In this document: in pieces, positions 55,797 to 64,000 of the stretch
How the letters are laid out: every line of letters starts with the position of its first letter
Position numbering within the stretch: the stretch's first letter is position 1
Assembly (NCBI RefSeq): GCF_001567565.1
Contig: NZ_LSSW01000029.1
Span: forward strand, 434,001-498,000
Length of the DNA stretch: 64,000 bases
Direction of reading: 5' to 3'
From: Ectopseudomonas composti
Lineage (GTDB): Bacteria; Pseudomonadota; Gammaproteobacteria; Pseudomonadales; Pseudomonadaceae
Position numbers and translations under genes: made by a program
Notes under the pieces: generated by a model
Seen by the model: the letters and a program-made list of their open reading frames with translations, nothing else
Databases searched by the model: none
What the model was told of the DNA's origin: nothing

Positions 55797-55826
55797 AAGC
55801 CCGCAAGACCAATGTCTTGCGGGCTT
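55797..55826 (-). terminator. Rho-independent terminator of tRNA-Leu
   Basis: AAGCCCGCAAGAC-ATTG-GTCTTGCGGGCTT (minus strand) followed by TTTCGTTTTT. It lies 8 bp after the CCA end of the tRNA. Confidence 0.92.
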
Positions 55827-55833
55827 CGAATCG

Positions 55834-55918
55834 TGGTGCCCCGGGGGAGACTCGAACTCCCACTCCTTTCGAAAACGGATTTTGAATCCGCCGCGTCTAC
55901 CGATTCCGCCACCGGGGC
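55834..55918 (-). tRNA. tRNA-Leu (anticodon CAA)
   Basis: An 85-nt tRNA with encoded CCA. The 5' end is GCCCCGG and pairs with CCGGGGC before ACCA; the anticodon stem CGGAT...ATCCG holds the loop TTCAAAA, giving anticodon CAA (leucine UUG codons). The long variable arm and the GGTTCGA-like T loop (GAGTTCGAGTCTC) are as expected of leucine tRNA. It has its own promoter and terminator. Confidence 0.97.
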
Positions 55919-55931
55919 ACGATGGCGGCGC

Positions 55932-55960
55932 AGTATAGGGATGCGTCTGGCGCTGGTCAA
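55932..55960 (-). promoter_or_regulatory. Sigma-70 promoter of tRNA-Leu
   Basis: On the minus strand TTGACC (55960-55955), a 17-bp spacer and TATACT (55937-55932). Transcription would begin about 7 nt before the mature 5' end of the tRNA. The two hexamers have one or two mismatches to consensus. Confidence 0.75.
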
Positions 55961-56138
55961 TCGGCTGCAGTGCTGTGATTCGCTATTGGCGCGTTCCTGT
56001 ACTAACAACCAATGGTAATGCTGATTGCGTCCGGCTTTTATGACCAGCTAACGGCTAAAATCGCGGCTGTCATCAAGACCGCCGAGTATGGCGTTTATAT
56101 CAATGATTTCGGGGTGATGCCGTCGTGGGAGCCGTTGT

Positions 56139-56882
56139 GTGACCAGAGTATTGTGCCGGGCGCTGGTTGCCGCTCTGCTGCTCGTGCCGGGCGCTCGCGC
56201 CGAGACCCTGACCTACGCCGTGACCGATGAGAGCTGGGCGCCGTACTGGATCGTCGATGGGGCGCGTGTCAGTGGCATTCTCCACGACTTCATGCTCGCG
56301 CTGGATCAGCGTTTGCCAGAGCAGTTGCAGGCCAGTCATCCACTGCCGCCGCTGCGTACGCAGAAGCTTTTCCGCGAAGGCCATCTGCAGATCGAGTGCT
56401 GCGTCAGCAAGAGCTGGCGTAGCGATCGCGGGCAGATGGGGGTGTCACTGTGGACGGTACCGGTGCTGCAGGCTGAGGAAATGCTGATCTTCGCGCCGGG
56501 CAGGCGGTTTCCCTATCAGAGCCTGCAGGACTTGCGTGGTCGCTCGATCGCCACTGTGCGCGGTTATGGCTACGCTGGCAGTGAGTATTTCCAGCGCAAC
56601 GATGGCGCCGATGCTCGGGCGCTGATCTATCTGGTAGCCCAGGGGCGCAGCGAGGCCGGCATTCTGGACCGCCTGGAGTGGCGCTACCTGCAGCACCAGA
56701 ATTCGCAATCGCAGGCCTCGCGCTGGGAAGAGGTAGAGGAGGGGCCGACGATCAACCGCTCTCAGTTGCGCTTACGCCTGCATCGTGACCAGGCTGGTCG
56801 GCTGGAGGCCTTCAATGCCGCCATCCGCGCCCTGCAGGCCGACGGCACCTTGGCGCGTATTGTCGCCAACTACGCTCCGTAG
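56139..56882 (+). CDS. Periplasmic substrate-binding protein-like (SBP_bac_3)
   Basis: A 247-residue protein with a GTG start. VLCRALVAALLLVPGARA is a signal peptide. The mature part begins ETLTYAVTDESWAPYWIVDG and has the type-3 binding-protein layout with SLQDLRGRSIATVRGYGYAG and a final AIRALQADGTLARIVANYAP. No permease or ATPase gene is nearby, so it may be a stand-alone sensor or a helper of a transporter elsewhere. Two cysteines (ECCVSKSW) are adjacent. Confidence 0.88.
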   Translation: MTRVLCRALVAALLLVPGARAETLTYAVTDESWAPYWIVDGARVSGILHDFMLALDQRLPEQLQASHPLPPLRTQKLFREGHLQIECCVSKSWRSDRGQMGVSLWTVPVLQAEEMLIFAPGRRFPYQSLQDLRGRSIATVRGYGYAGSEYFQRNDGADARALIYLVAQGRSEAGILDRLEWRYLQHQNSQSQASRWEEVEEGPTINRSQLRLRLHRDQAGRLEAFNAAIRALQADGTLARIVANYAP

Positions 56883-56950
56883 GCTCACGTGGTCGGACAA
56901 GTGGAAATCCGGTAAGCTTTGCCACCCTGCAGAAATACCCCCTCCGAATC

Positions 56951-57994
56951 ATGCGTGTTGCCGATTTCCACTTCGATCTTCCCGAGTCGCTGATCGCTCG
57001 TCACCCGTTGGCCGAGCGCCGCGCCAGTCGCCTGTTGCAGCTCGATGGAGCAAGTGGTGAGCTGCGCCATGGCCAGTTCACCGATGTGCTGGAGCAACTG
57101 CGTCCTGGCGACCTCATGGTGTTCAACAACACTCGAGTGATTCCGGCGCGCCTGTTCGGTCAGAAGGCCTCTGGCGGCAAGCTCGAGGTGCTGGTGGAGC
57201 GCGTGCTCGATCAGTATCGCGTGCTCGCTCACGTGCGCTCGAGTAAATCGCCCAAGCCCGGTTCGCAGATTCTCATCGACGGTGGTGGCGAGGCCGAGAT
57301 GGTCGCGCGCCACGATGCGCTGTTCGAGCTGCGCTTTGCCGAGCCGGTGTTGCCGTTGCTCGAGCGTGTCGGGCACATGCCGCTGCCTCCTTATATAGAC
57401 AGGCCGGATGACGAGGCGGATCGCGAGCGTTATCAGACCGTCTACGCGCAGAAGGCCGGCGCCGTGGCGGCTCCGACCGCGGGTCTGCACTTCGATGACG
57501 AATTGTTGGCGGCGATCCGCGCCACGGGGGTGGAAACCGCCTTCGTGACGCTGCATGTCGGTGCTGGCACTTTCCAGCCCGTGCGTGTCGAGCGTATCGA
57601 GGATCACCACATGCACAGCGAGTGGCTGGAGGTCGGCCAGGATGTGGTCGACGCCGTGGCAGCCTGTCGTGCGCGTGGCGGGCGTGTGGTTGCGGTGGGC
57701 ACGACCAGTGTGCGCTCGCTGGAAACCGCAGCGCGAGACGGTGAGTTGCAGCCCTTCAGCGGTGATACCGACATCTTCATCTATCCAGGCCGCCCGTTTC
57801 ATGTGGTCGATGCCCTGGTGACCAATTTCCACCTGCCCGAGTCGACCCTGCTGATGCTGGTGTCGGCCTTTGCCGGTTATTCCGAAACCATGGCCGCCTA
57901 CCGCGAAGCCGTGGCGCAGGGCTATCGCTTCTTCAGTTACGGTGATGCCATGTTCATCACCCGCAATCCCGCCGCGCGCGGGCCCGAGGTTTGA
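56951..57994 (+). CDS. queA: S-adenosylmethionine:tRNA ribosyltransferase-isomerase QueA
   Basis: A 347-residue enzyme beginning MRVADFHFDLPESLIARHPL. DLMVFNNTRVIPARLFGQKA, YQTVYAQKAGAVAAPTAGLH and VGTTSVRSLETAARDGE are family hallmarks. QueA adds the cyclopentene ring in queuosine synthesis, after Tgt has inserted preQ1. The stop TGA overlaps the region directly before tgt, which is in the same pathway. Confidence 0.97.
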   Translation: MRVADFHFDLPESLIARHPLAERRASRLLQLDGASGELRHGQFTDVLEQLRPGDLMVFNNTRVIPARLFGQKASGGKLEVLVERVLDQYRVLAHVRSSKSPKPGSQILIDGGGEAEMVARHDALFELRFAEPVLPLLERVGHMPLPPYIDRPDDEADRERYQTVYAQKAGAVAAPTAGLHFDDELLAAIRATGVETAFVTLHVGAGTFQPVRVERIEDHHMHSEWLEVGQDVVDAVAACRARGGRVVAVGTTSVRSLETAARDGELQPFSGDTDIFIYPGRPFHVVDALVTNFHLPESTLLMLVSAFAGYSETMAAYREAVAQGYRFFSYGDAMFITRNPAARGPEV

Positions 57995-57996
57995 GT

Positions 57997-59130
57997 ATGA
58001 CGCGCACCTGTCGCATGTCCTTCGAGTTGCTGGCTACCGATGGCAAGGCCCGTCGTGGTCGCCTGACCTTCCCGCGCGGTGTGGTCGAGACCCCGGCCTT
58101 CATGCCGGTGGGTACCTATGGCACGGTCAAGGGCATGCTCCCGCGCGACGTCGAGGGTATCGGCGCGCAGATCATTCTCGGCAATACCTTCCACCTGTGG
58201 CTGCGCCCAGGCATGGAGGTGGTCAAGAAACACGGTGACCTGCATGATTTCATGCAGTGGCAAGGGCCGATCCTTACCGACTCCGGTGGCTTCCAGGTGT
58301 TCAGCCTGGGTGCCATGCGCAAGATCAAGGAGGAGGGCGTGTACTTCGCTTCGCCGGTCGATGGCGCCAAGGTGTTCATGGGGCCGGAAGAGTCGATGCA
58401 GGTGCAGCGCGACCTGGGCTCGGACATCGTGATGATCTTCGACGAATGCACGCCCTATCCGGCCGAGTTCGACGTGGCCAAGCGCTCCATGGAGCTGTCG
58501 CTGCGCTGGGCCAAGCGCTCCAAGGTGGCGCATGGCGAGAGCAGCGCGGCGTTATTCGGCATCGTCCAGGGCGGCATGCATGAAGAGTTGCGCATGCGTT
58601 CGCTCGAAGGGCTGTGCGAGATCGGTTTCGACGGTCTGGCCATCGGCGGTCTGTCGGTTGGCGAGCCGAAGGAAGAAATGATCCGCGTGCTGGACTTCCT
58701 GCCGCCGCACATGCCAGCCGACAAGCCGCGTTACCTGATGGGCGTGGGCAAGCCGGAAGACCTGGTCGAGGGCGTGCGCCGTGGCGTGGACATGTTCGAT
58801 TGCGTGATGCCGACGCGAAATGCGCGCAATGGCCACCTGTTCGTCGACACCGGCGTGGTGAAGATCCGCAATGCCGTGCACAAGCACGATGATTCACCGC
58901 TGGACCCGAGCTGCGACTGTTACACCTGCAAACATTTCTCGCGCGCTTATCTGCACCATCTGGACAAGTGCGGCGAAATGCTCGGTAGCATGCTCAATAC
59001 CATCCACAACTTGCGGCATTATCAGCGGGTTATGGCTGGTTTGCGCGAGGCTATCGGACAGGGTACATTGGCCGCCTTCGTCGAAACCTTCTATGCCAAG
59101 CGTGGCCTGCCTGTGCCGCCGCTTGACTGA
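57997..59130 (+). CDS. tgt: Queuine tRNA-ribosyltransferase Tgt
   Basis: A 377-residue enzyme if it starts at the ATG at 57997, which has GAGGT 6 nt upstream; a TTG at 57991 and ATG at 58015 (MSFELLATDGKARRGRLTFP) are alternatives. GPILTDSGGFQVFSLG holds the catalytic Asp region, FDCVMPTRNARNG the second Asp, and the C-terminal CDCYTC...H forms the zinc site. It exchanges guanine 34 for preQ1 in tRNAs with GUN anticodons. It overlaps or abuts queA and precedes yajC. Confidence 0.96.
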   Translation: MTRTCRMSFELLATDGKARRGRLTFPRGVVETPAFMPVGTYGTVKGMLPRDVEGIGAQIILGNTFHLWLRPGMEVVKKHGDLHDFMQWQGPILTDSGGFQVFSLGAMRKIKEEGVYFASPVDGAKVFMGPEESMQVQRDLGSDIVMIFDECTPYPAEFDVAKRSMELSLRWAKRSKVAHGESSAALFGIVQGGMHEELRMRSLEGLCEIGFDGLAIGGLSVGEPKEEMIRVLDFLPPHMPADKPRYLMGVGKPEDLVEGVRRGVDMFDCVMPTRNARNGHLFVDTGVVKIRNAVHKHDDSPLDPSCDCYTCKHFSRAYLHHLDKCGEMLGSMLNTIHNLRHYQRVMAGLREAIGQGTLAAFVETFYAKRGLPVPPLD

Positions 59131-59170
59131 TTCCTGAACGATTCAAGATCCTTTCCATTAGGAGTGTTAC

Positions 59171-59500
59171 ATGAGCTTTTTCATCCCCGCCGCCTACGCT
59201 GACACCGCGGCTGCTGGCCCTGCCGGCAGCGGTTTCGAGTGGGTATTTTTGATCGGTTTTCTGGTCATCTTCTATCTGATGATCTGGCGTCCGCAGGCCA
59301 AGCGTGCCAAGGAACACAAAAATCTGCTCGGCAACCTGCAGAAGGGCGACGAAGTGGTCACCAGCGGCGGCATCGCTGGCAAGGTGTCCAAGGTTGCTGA
59401 AGATTTCGTGGTCATCGAGGTGTCTGACACCGTCGAGCTGAAATTCCAGAAACAGGCCATCGCCGCCACCCTGCCCAAGGGCACGCTGAAAGCCATCTGA
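59171..59500 (+). CDS. yajC: Preprotein translocase accessory subunit YajC
   Basis: A 109-residue protein with one membrane helix (FEWVFLIGFLVIFYLMIWRP), and the typical cytoplasmic part QAKRAKEHKNLLGNLQKGDE, VVTSGGIAGKVSKVAEDFVV. It forms a complex with SecDF. AGGAG precedes the start. A MITE-like element separates it from secD, so the spacing to secD is 225 bp, unusual for this operon. Confidence 0.96.
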   Translation: MSFFIPAAYADTAAAGPAGSGFEWVFLIGFLVIFYLMIWRPQAKRAKEHKNLLGNLQKGDEVVTSGGIAGKVSKVAEDFVVIEVSDTVELKFQKQAIAATLPKGTLKAI

Positions 59501-59536
59501 TTCGGTTCTTAGTTTCCATTCGACGGGGCGCTTTAG

Positions 59537-59688
59537 GGCACTTCTAAAAACGTAGGCGAGGCAGCCAGCGCAAGGCAAAAACAGGCGAGAAACGGCCGGG
59601 GTCGCGACCGACTTTACGAGCGATTTTCGAGCATTTTGAGCCTGTTTTTAACGCAGCGATGGCAACGCAGGTAGTTTTTAGAGGTGCA
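59537..59688. mobile_element. MITE-like element between yajC and secD
   Basis: A 152-bp element with 15-bp terminal inverted repeats (GGCACTTCTAAAAAC at the left; TGCACCTCTAAAAAC read inward from the right, 13 of 15 identical). It is flanked by the direct repeat CTTTAG (59531-59536 and 59689-59694). Joining the flanks restores GGGGCGCTTTAGCGCCCC, a perfect 8-bp palindrome with a TT centre. No coding capacity for a transposase. Confidence 0.75.
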
Positions 59689-59725
59689 CTTTAGCGCCCC
59701 GCGTCATAAAGCGGGCGGCTCGTTC

Positions 59726-61594
59726 ATGCTCAATAAATACCCTCTGTGGAAGTACCTGCTGATTCTGTCCGTACTGGCGATCGGTCTGGTTTACTCCATT
59801 CCCAATCTTTACCCTGACGATCCTGCCGTGCAGATCAGCGGCGCCAGCTCGGCGCTCAGCATTCAGCAGACGGATATCGATCGCGCCAGCAAGGCGCTGC
59901 AGGACGCCGGTATCTCCGTCAAGGCGGCCAGCATCGACGAGCGTGGTCGTGGTGGCCTGATTCGCCTGACCCGACAAGATGATCAACTGCCGGCCAAGGA
60001 CATCGTTCGCCGTGCATTGGGCGACGATTACGTCGTGGCGCTGAACCTGGCGCAAACCACCCCCGACTGGCTGCGCAATCTGGGCGCGAGCCCGATGAAG
60101 CTGGGTCTGGACCTGTCCGGTGGTGTGCACTTCCTGCTGGAAGTCGACATGGAAAAGGCGCTGGATGTGCGCCGCAAGGTCTATGAAGGCGAAGTCAAGA
60201 GCCTGCTGCGCAAGGAGCGTGTGCGCTACCGCAGCATGCCGGAAAGCAATGGCCGTATTCAGCTCGGTTTCGCCGACAGCGAGACGCTGGACAAGGCCGA
60301 GAGCCTGATCCGCAAGGATTACAAGGACTTCGAACTGACCACCGTCGAGCGTGGTGGTCAGCAGGTTCTGCAACTGGGGCTGACCCAGGCCAAGATCGCC
60401 GAAATTCGCGAGTACTCGATCAAGCAGAACCTCACCACCGTGCGTAACCGGGTCAACGAGCTGGGCGTGGCCGAGCCGCTGGTGCAGCGCCAGGGTGCCA
60501 ACCGCATCGTGGTCGAGCTGCCGGGCGTGCAGGACACTGCCGAGGCCAAGCGTATTCTCGGCAAGACCGCCAACCTGGAGTTCCGTTTGCAGGCTGAGCT
60601 GGACGCGCCGCGTGGTGCGACCGAGGACTTCGGCTTCCGTGAGGCCGGTCGTCCGCCGGTACAGTTGGAGCGCGAGCTGATCATCACCGGTGATCAGGTG
60701 ACCGATGCCCAGGCCAGTTTCGACGAGAACGGTCGCCCGCAGGTGAACATTCGCCTCGACGGTCACGGCGGCGATCTGATGAATCGCGCCACGCGTAACA
60801 ACGTAGGCCGCAGCATGGCGGTGATCTTCATCGAGCAGAAGCCGGTCACCCGCTACGTGCGCCAGAACGTCGATGGTGTCGAGCAGGAAGTCGCTGTTTC
60901 CTCCTTCGTCGAAGAGAAGAAGATCATCAGCCTGGCGACCATCCAGTCGGCACTCGGCAGCCAGTTCCGCATCACCGGTCTGAACGGCCAGGGCGAGTCC
61001 TCCGAGCTTGCGCTGCTGCTGCGTGCCGGTGGCCTGGCGGCGCCGATGTACTTCGCCGAAGAGCGCACCATCGGCCCAAGCCTGGGCGCCGAGAACATTG
61101 CCAAAGGTGTCGCTTCCACCGAGTGGGCGATGCTCTTCGTGGCGATCTTCATCATCGCCATTTATCGCTTCTTCGGTGTGCTGGCGACCGTGGCCCTGGC
61201 GTTCAACCTGGTGCTGCTGGTCGGTCTGATGTCTGCTATCGGGGCGACGCTCACCCTTCCGGGTATCGCCGGTATCGTGCTGACCCTGGGTATGGCGGTT
61301 GACGCCAACGTGCTGATTTTCTCGCGGATACGCGAGGAATTGGCCAACGGCTTGCCGGTGCAGCGAGCGATCCACGAAGGTTTCGATCGTGCCTTCTCGG
61401 CGATTCTAGACAGTAACCTGACCACCCTGTTGGTCGGGGGCATCCTGTTTGCCATGGGCACCGGTCCGGTCAAGGGCTTTGCCGTGACCATGTCACTGGG
61501 GATCGTGACTTCGATGTTCACAGCCATCATGTTCACCCGAGGTCTGGTCAACCTGATCTTCGGTGGTCGCAACGTCAAGAAGCTGTGGATCTGA
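59726..61594 (+). CDS. secD: Protein translocase subunit SecD
   Basis: A 622-residue membrane protein with a first helix (YLLILSVLAIGLVYSIPNLY), a large periplasmic domain and six C-terminal segments with helices. MKLGLDLSGGVHFLLEVDM is the D1 motif, GIVLTLGMAVDANVLIFSRI D5 and AILDSNLTTLLVGGILFAMG D6. It uses the proton gradient to pull proteins through SecYEG. The ATG at 59726 has only a weak ribosome binding site. Confidence 0.97.
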   Translation: MLNKYPLWKYLLILSVLAIGLVYSIPNLYPDDPAVQISGASSALSIQQTDIDRASKALQDAGISVKAASIDERGRGGLIRLTRQDDQLPAKDIVRRALGDDYVVALNLAQTTPDWLRNLGASPMKLGLDLSGGVHFLLEVDMEKALDVRRKVYEGEVKSLLRKERVRYRSMPESNGRIQLGFADSETLDKAESLIRKDYKDFELTTVERGGQQVLQLGLTQAKIAEIREYSIKQNLTTVRNRVNELGVAEPLVQRQGANRIVVELPGVQDTAEAKRILGKTANLEFRLQAELDAPRGATEDFGFREAGRPPVQLERELIITGDQVTDAQASFDENGRPQVNIRLDGHGGDLMNRATRNNVGRSMAVIFIEQKPVTRYVRQNVDGVEQEVAVSSFVEEKKIISLATIQSALGSQFRITGLNGQGESSELALLLRAGGLAAPMYFAEERTIGPSLGAENIAKGVASTEWAMLFVAIFIIAIYRFFGVLATVALAFNLVLLVGLMSAIGATLTLPGIAGIVLTLGMAVDANVLIFSRIREELANGLPVQRAIHEGFDRAFSAILDSNLTTLLVGGILFAMGTGPVKGFAVTMSLGIVTSMFTAIMFTRGLVNLIFGGRNVKKLWI

Positions 61595-61603
61595 GGTGCA
61601 GTC

Positions 61604-62521
61604 ATGAACAAATCAATCATTCGTTTCATGGCGATCCGCAATATCGCCTTCTCCATCACGGTCGTGCTGACGCTGATTGGCCTGGGTGCACTGTTCACCA
61701 AGGGGCTCAACTTTGGCCTGGACTTCACGGGCGGCACGCTGATCGAGCTGCAGTACGAGCAGTCGGCGAATCTTGATCTGATCAAGAACGAGCTGGGGCA
61801 GGCTGGCTATACCGACGCAGTGGTACAGAGCTTCGGTGCCAGCACCGATGTGCTGGTGCGCCTGGCGGGTGACGACGCCGATCTGGGTAACCAGGTCGCT
61901 GCGGCGCTGCGCAAGGTGGATGCCGCTGCGCAGTTCGAGGTCAAGCGTGTCGAGTTCGTAGGCCCGCAAGTGGGCGAAGAGCTGCGCGACCAGGGCGGTA
62001 TCGCCATGCTCCTGGCGCTCGGCGGTATCCTGCTGTACCTGGCTTTTCGCTTCCAGTGGAAGTTCGGCGTTGGCGCCATCGCCTCGCTGGTGCATGACGT
62101 GGTGATCACTCTGGGCGTGCTGGCATTCTTCCAGATCCAGTTCGACCTGACGGTGCTGGCTGCGGTACTGGCGATGATCGGTTACTCGCTCAACGACACC
62201 ATCATCATCTATGACCGGATTCGTGAGAACTTCCGTGTGCTGCGCAAGACCTCGTTGATCGATAATGTCGATATCTCGATCACCCAGACCTTGCTGCGTA
62301 CCATCGCCACTTCGTTGTCCACCGCGCTGGCGCTGCTGGCCCTGCTGTTCTTCGGCGGCGACGTGCTGGCCGCGTTCGCCCTGACCTTGCTGGTCGGTGT
62401 GGTGGTGGGTACCTACTCGTCGGTCTACATTGGTGCCTCGGTGCTGGTGTGGTTGAAGCTCAGCGTCGAGGATCTGATTCCTCCGGTGGCCGAGGCCGAG
62501 GTCGACGACGGTCGCCCCTGA
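61604..62521 (+). CDS. secF: Protein translocase subunit SecF
   Basis: A 305-residue membrane protein. FGLDFTGGTLIELQYEQSAN and IGYSLNDTIIIYDRIRENFR are the SecF-specific motifs; six helices are visible. It starts 9 bp after the secD stop. It is the partner of SecD, and is followed by a terminator. Confidence 0.97.
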   Translation: MNKSIIRFMAIRNIAFSITVVLTLIGLGALFTKGLNFGLDFTGGTLIELQYEQSANLDLIKNELGQAGYTDAVVQSFGASTDVLVRLAGDDADLGNQVAAALRKVDAAAQFEVKRVEFVGPQVGEELRDQGGIAMLLALGGILLYLAFRFQWKFGVGAIASLVHDVVITLGVLAFFQIQFDLTVLAAVLAMIGYSLNDTIIIYDRIRENFRVLRKTSLIDNVDISITQTLLRTIATSLSTALALLALLFFGGDVLAAFALTLLVGVVVGTYSSVYIGASVLVWLKLSVEDLIPPVAEAEVDDGRP

Positions 62522-62550
62522 TGGTGTGACGGGCTTCAAGAAAGACAGTG

Positions 62551-62585
62551 AAAGCCGCGGTAAGTCGAACTTGCCGCGGCTTTTT
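62551..62585 (+). terminator. Rho-independent terminator of yajC-secDF
   Basis: AAAGCCGCGGTAAG-TCGAA-CTTGCCGCGGCTTTTT, a stem of about 14 bp with one wobble pair and a T-run. It lies 30 bp after secF. Confidence 0.92.
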
Positions 62586-62639
62586 GCTGTCCTAGGCAGG
62601 GAGAAGAGCGCGAGTCGCCGAGCCTAGGAGACACAAAAA

Positions 62640-63182
62640 ATGAATAAATCACTATTGGTAGGTGCCGTACTGGGTGCTGTTGGTGTGACCGCAGGTGGTG
62701 CTGTCGCTACCTACAGTCTGGTTGATCGTGGCCCGGATTATGCCGAGGTGCTGGCTGTAACGCCGATCAACGAAACAGTGAAAACTCCGCGGGAGGTGTG
62801 CAAGGACGTGGCCGTGACTCGTCAGCGTCCGGTGCAGGACCAGCATCAGCTTGCCGGTACCGCTATCGGTGCCATCGCTGGCGGTCTGCTGGGTAATCAG
62901 GTTGGTGGCGGCAACGGCAAGAAGATCGCCACCGTGGCTGGTGCTGTTGGCGGCGGCTATGCCGGCAACAAGATTCAGGAGGGCATGCAGCAGCGTGACA
63001 CTTACACCACCACCGAAACCCGCTGCAGCACCGTGACCGATACCAGCCAGAAGCTGGTAGGTTACGACGTGAAATATCAGTTGGACGAGAAGGTCGGTAC
63101 CGTGCGCATGGATCGTGATCCGGGCAGCCGTATTCCGGTCAACAAGCAGGGTGAGCTGGTGCTGGTGCAGCAGGCCCAGTAA
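62640..63182 (+). CDS. Glycine-zipper 2TM-domain surface-antigen-like protein
   Basis: A 180-residue protein. An N-terminal hydrophobic segment (LLVGAVLGAVGVTAGGAVAT) is followed by LAGTAIGAIAGGLLGNQVGG and KIATVAGAVGGGYAGNKIQE, the glycine zipper of the Rickettsia 17-kDa antigen family (PF05433). The C-terminal DVKYQLDEKVGTVRMDRDPG is conserved in Pseudomonas neighbours of secF. Probably envelope-associated; function unknown. It is flanked by terminators. Confidence 0.9.
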   Translation: MNKSLLVGAVLGAVGVTAGGAVATYSLVDRGPDYAEVLAVTPINETVKTPREVCKDVAVTRQRPVQDQHQLAGTAIGAIAGGLLGNQVGGGNGKKIATVAGAVGGGYAGNKIQEGMQQRDTYTTTETRCSTVTDTSQKLVGYDVKYQLDEKVGTVRMDRDPGSRIPVNKQGELVLVQQAQ

Positions 63183-63197
63183 GGATCTCGAGCAATA

Positions 63198-63225
63198 AAA
63201 AAACGCCCCTCGGGGCGTTTTTTTG
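63198..63225. terminator. Bidirectional terminator after the glycine-zipper gene
   Basis: AAAAAAACGCCCC-TC-GGGGCGTTTTTTT, a 13-bp perfect stem with A and T tails. Confidence 0.93.
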
Positions 63226-63275
63226 TGGCCTGCCATCCATGGCGGCCTCCCATCGGGCCGTCGCTGCGCGACGTC

Positions 63276-63299
63276 AAAAATCGCTCCGGGCGATTTTTT
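63276..63299 (-). terminator. Terminator of suhB
   Basis: AAAAATCGC-TCCGG-GCGATTTTT, a stem with T tails in both directions, 17 bp beyond the suhB stop. Confidence 0.8.
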
Positions 63300-63315
63300 A
63301 TGGCCTGGCGGAAGC

Positions 63316-64000
63316 TCAGCGCTTCATCGAGGGTGCCAGGTGCGGCTGGATCGCGGTCAGCACGGCCTTGAAGCACTTGGTGTTACCGGCGACGATCTGG
63401 CCTTTCTCGAGGAATTCATGGCTGCCGCTGAAGTCGCTGACCAGGCCGCCTGCTTCCTGAATCAGCAGGGCGCCGGCCGCCATGTCCCACTCGGACAGGC
63501 CGAACTCCCAGAAGGCATCGAAGCGGCCGGCAGCGACGTAGGCCAGGTCGAGGCTGGCAGCGCCTGCGCGGCGGATGCCGGCGGTTTGCCCGGTCAGGCT
63601 GCGGAACATGTTCAGGTAATTGTCCAGATGGTCGAGCTGACCGTCGCGGAACGGGAAGCCGGTGCCGAGCAGGGCGCCTTCCAGGCTCTTGCGGTTGCTG
63701 ACGCGCAGGCGGCGGCCGTTGAGGGCCGCGCCGCGGCCGCGGCTGGCAGTGAACTCTTCCTGGCGAACCGGATCCAGCACGATGGCGTGCTCAAGGCGGC
63801 CGCGGTACTTGCAGGCGATGCTGATGGCGAAGTGCGGTACGCCGCGGACGAAGTTGGTGGTGCCGTCCAGCGGGTCGATGATCCACTGGTAGTCGGCGCC
63901 TTCGCCGCTGCCTTCCAGTACGCCGCCTTCTTCTCCCAGGAAGCTGTGGGTCGGGTAGGCCTTGCGGATGGCCTGGACGATCATCAGCTCGGCGGCCTTG
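63316..64000 (-). CDS. suhB: Inositol monophosphatase SuhB, C-terminal part (cut by window edge)
   Basis: The C-terminal 228 residues lie in the window; about 43 residues at the N terminus are beyond the right edge. FLGEEGG, DPLDGTTNFVRGVPHFAIS and WDMAAGALLIQEAGG are the metal-binding motifs of the inositol monophosphatase family, and the sequence matches Pseudomonas SuhB closely. SuhB dephosphorylates inositol phosphate in vitro and in vivo also acts in rRNA transcription antitermination. It is convergent with the glycine-zipper gene. Confidence 0.96.
   Translation of the reverse strand, partial: KAAELMIVQAIRKAYPTHSFLGEEGGVLEGSGEGADYQWIIDPLDGTTNFVRGVPHFAISIACKYRGRLEHAIVLDPVRQEEFTASRGRGAALNGRRLRVSNRKSLEGALLGTGFPFRDGQLDHLDNYLNMFRSLTGQTAGIRRAGAASLDLAYVAAGRFDAFWEFGLSEWDMAAGALLIQEAGGLVSDFSGSHEFLEKGQIVAGNTKCFKAVLTAIQPHLAPSMKR

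Overview
The window is a stretch of a high-GC gammaproteobacterial chromosome, almost certainly a Pseudomonas, perhaps of the P. mendocina/P. oleovorans type. The evidence is gene order and protein families familiar from Pseudomonas: dauA-rhlB...acyl-CoA synthetase-carboxylesterase-amino-acid ABC transporter-pcs; valS-(small protein)-holC-pepA // lptF-lptG; and queA-tgt-yajC-secD-secF-(glycine zipper protein) // suhB. Species is an inference. Both ends cut genes: dauA at the left (5' part only) and suhB at the right (3' part only).

Layout. 1-6.8 kb (minus strand): dauA start, rhlB helicase, a membrane dipeptidase, a cNMP-domain/GGDEF protein, an acyl-CoA synthetase and a carboxylesterase. 6.9-11.5 kb (plus): a sigma-54-type promoter, a 314-nt structured leader and the complete aapJQMP polar amino-acid ABC transporter. 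11.5-15.1 kb: a GlxA-type AraC regulator, an NTF2-like protein, phosphatidylcholine synthase overlapped by a GIY-YIG protein, and a GST-like protein. 15.1-22.2 kb: a repeat cluster, then a microcompartment-free ethanolamine pathway (exaC-eat-eutB-eutC) with a divergent AraC-family regulator. 22.2-27.4 kb (minus): ndpA-ppk2-glutaredoxin, an unusual membrane-anchored TAXI protein and a YjeH-like exporter with a divergent Lrp-type regulator.

27.9-37.9 kb is the most accessory-looking part. The sbcD and sbcC nuclease genes, usually neighbours, are separated by 5.3 kb. That insert holds a LysE-type gene with integron-cassette architecture (GTTAGGC core before the start, an attC-like site at the stop), AT-richer DNA with a broken small membrane gene and a hairpin element, a GNAT acetyltransferase, an outer-membrane barrel protein, an HD-domain protein, a diguanylate cyclase and a lipoprotein.

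37.9-46.7 kb: an isochorismatase-like hydrolase, an ArsB/NhaD-type transporter, rlmF, a bacteriohemerythrin behind an Anr/Dnr-type box, an SLC13 permease, a small winged-helix protein, NhaD and NhaC. 46.8-64 kb is mostly housekeeping: valS, holC, pepA, lptFG, an RDD protein, a cold-shock protein, tRNA-Leu(CAA), an SBP_bac_3 protein, queA, tgt, yajC, secD, secF, a glycine-zipper protein and suhB. A 152-bp MITE-like element sits between yajC and secD, apparently inserted into a perfect palindrome with a 6-bp target duplication.

REP-like inverted pairs of two sequence flavours, and two further chromosomal repeat types, fill many gaps. I saw no CRISPR array, no complete insertion sequence, no prophage gene, no rRNA and no replication origin. 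The best candidates for follow-up are the integron-like remnant between sbcD and sbcC, the MITE upstream of secD, the sigma-54 leader of aap and the orphan TAXI protein.
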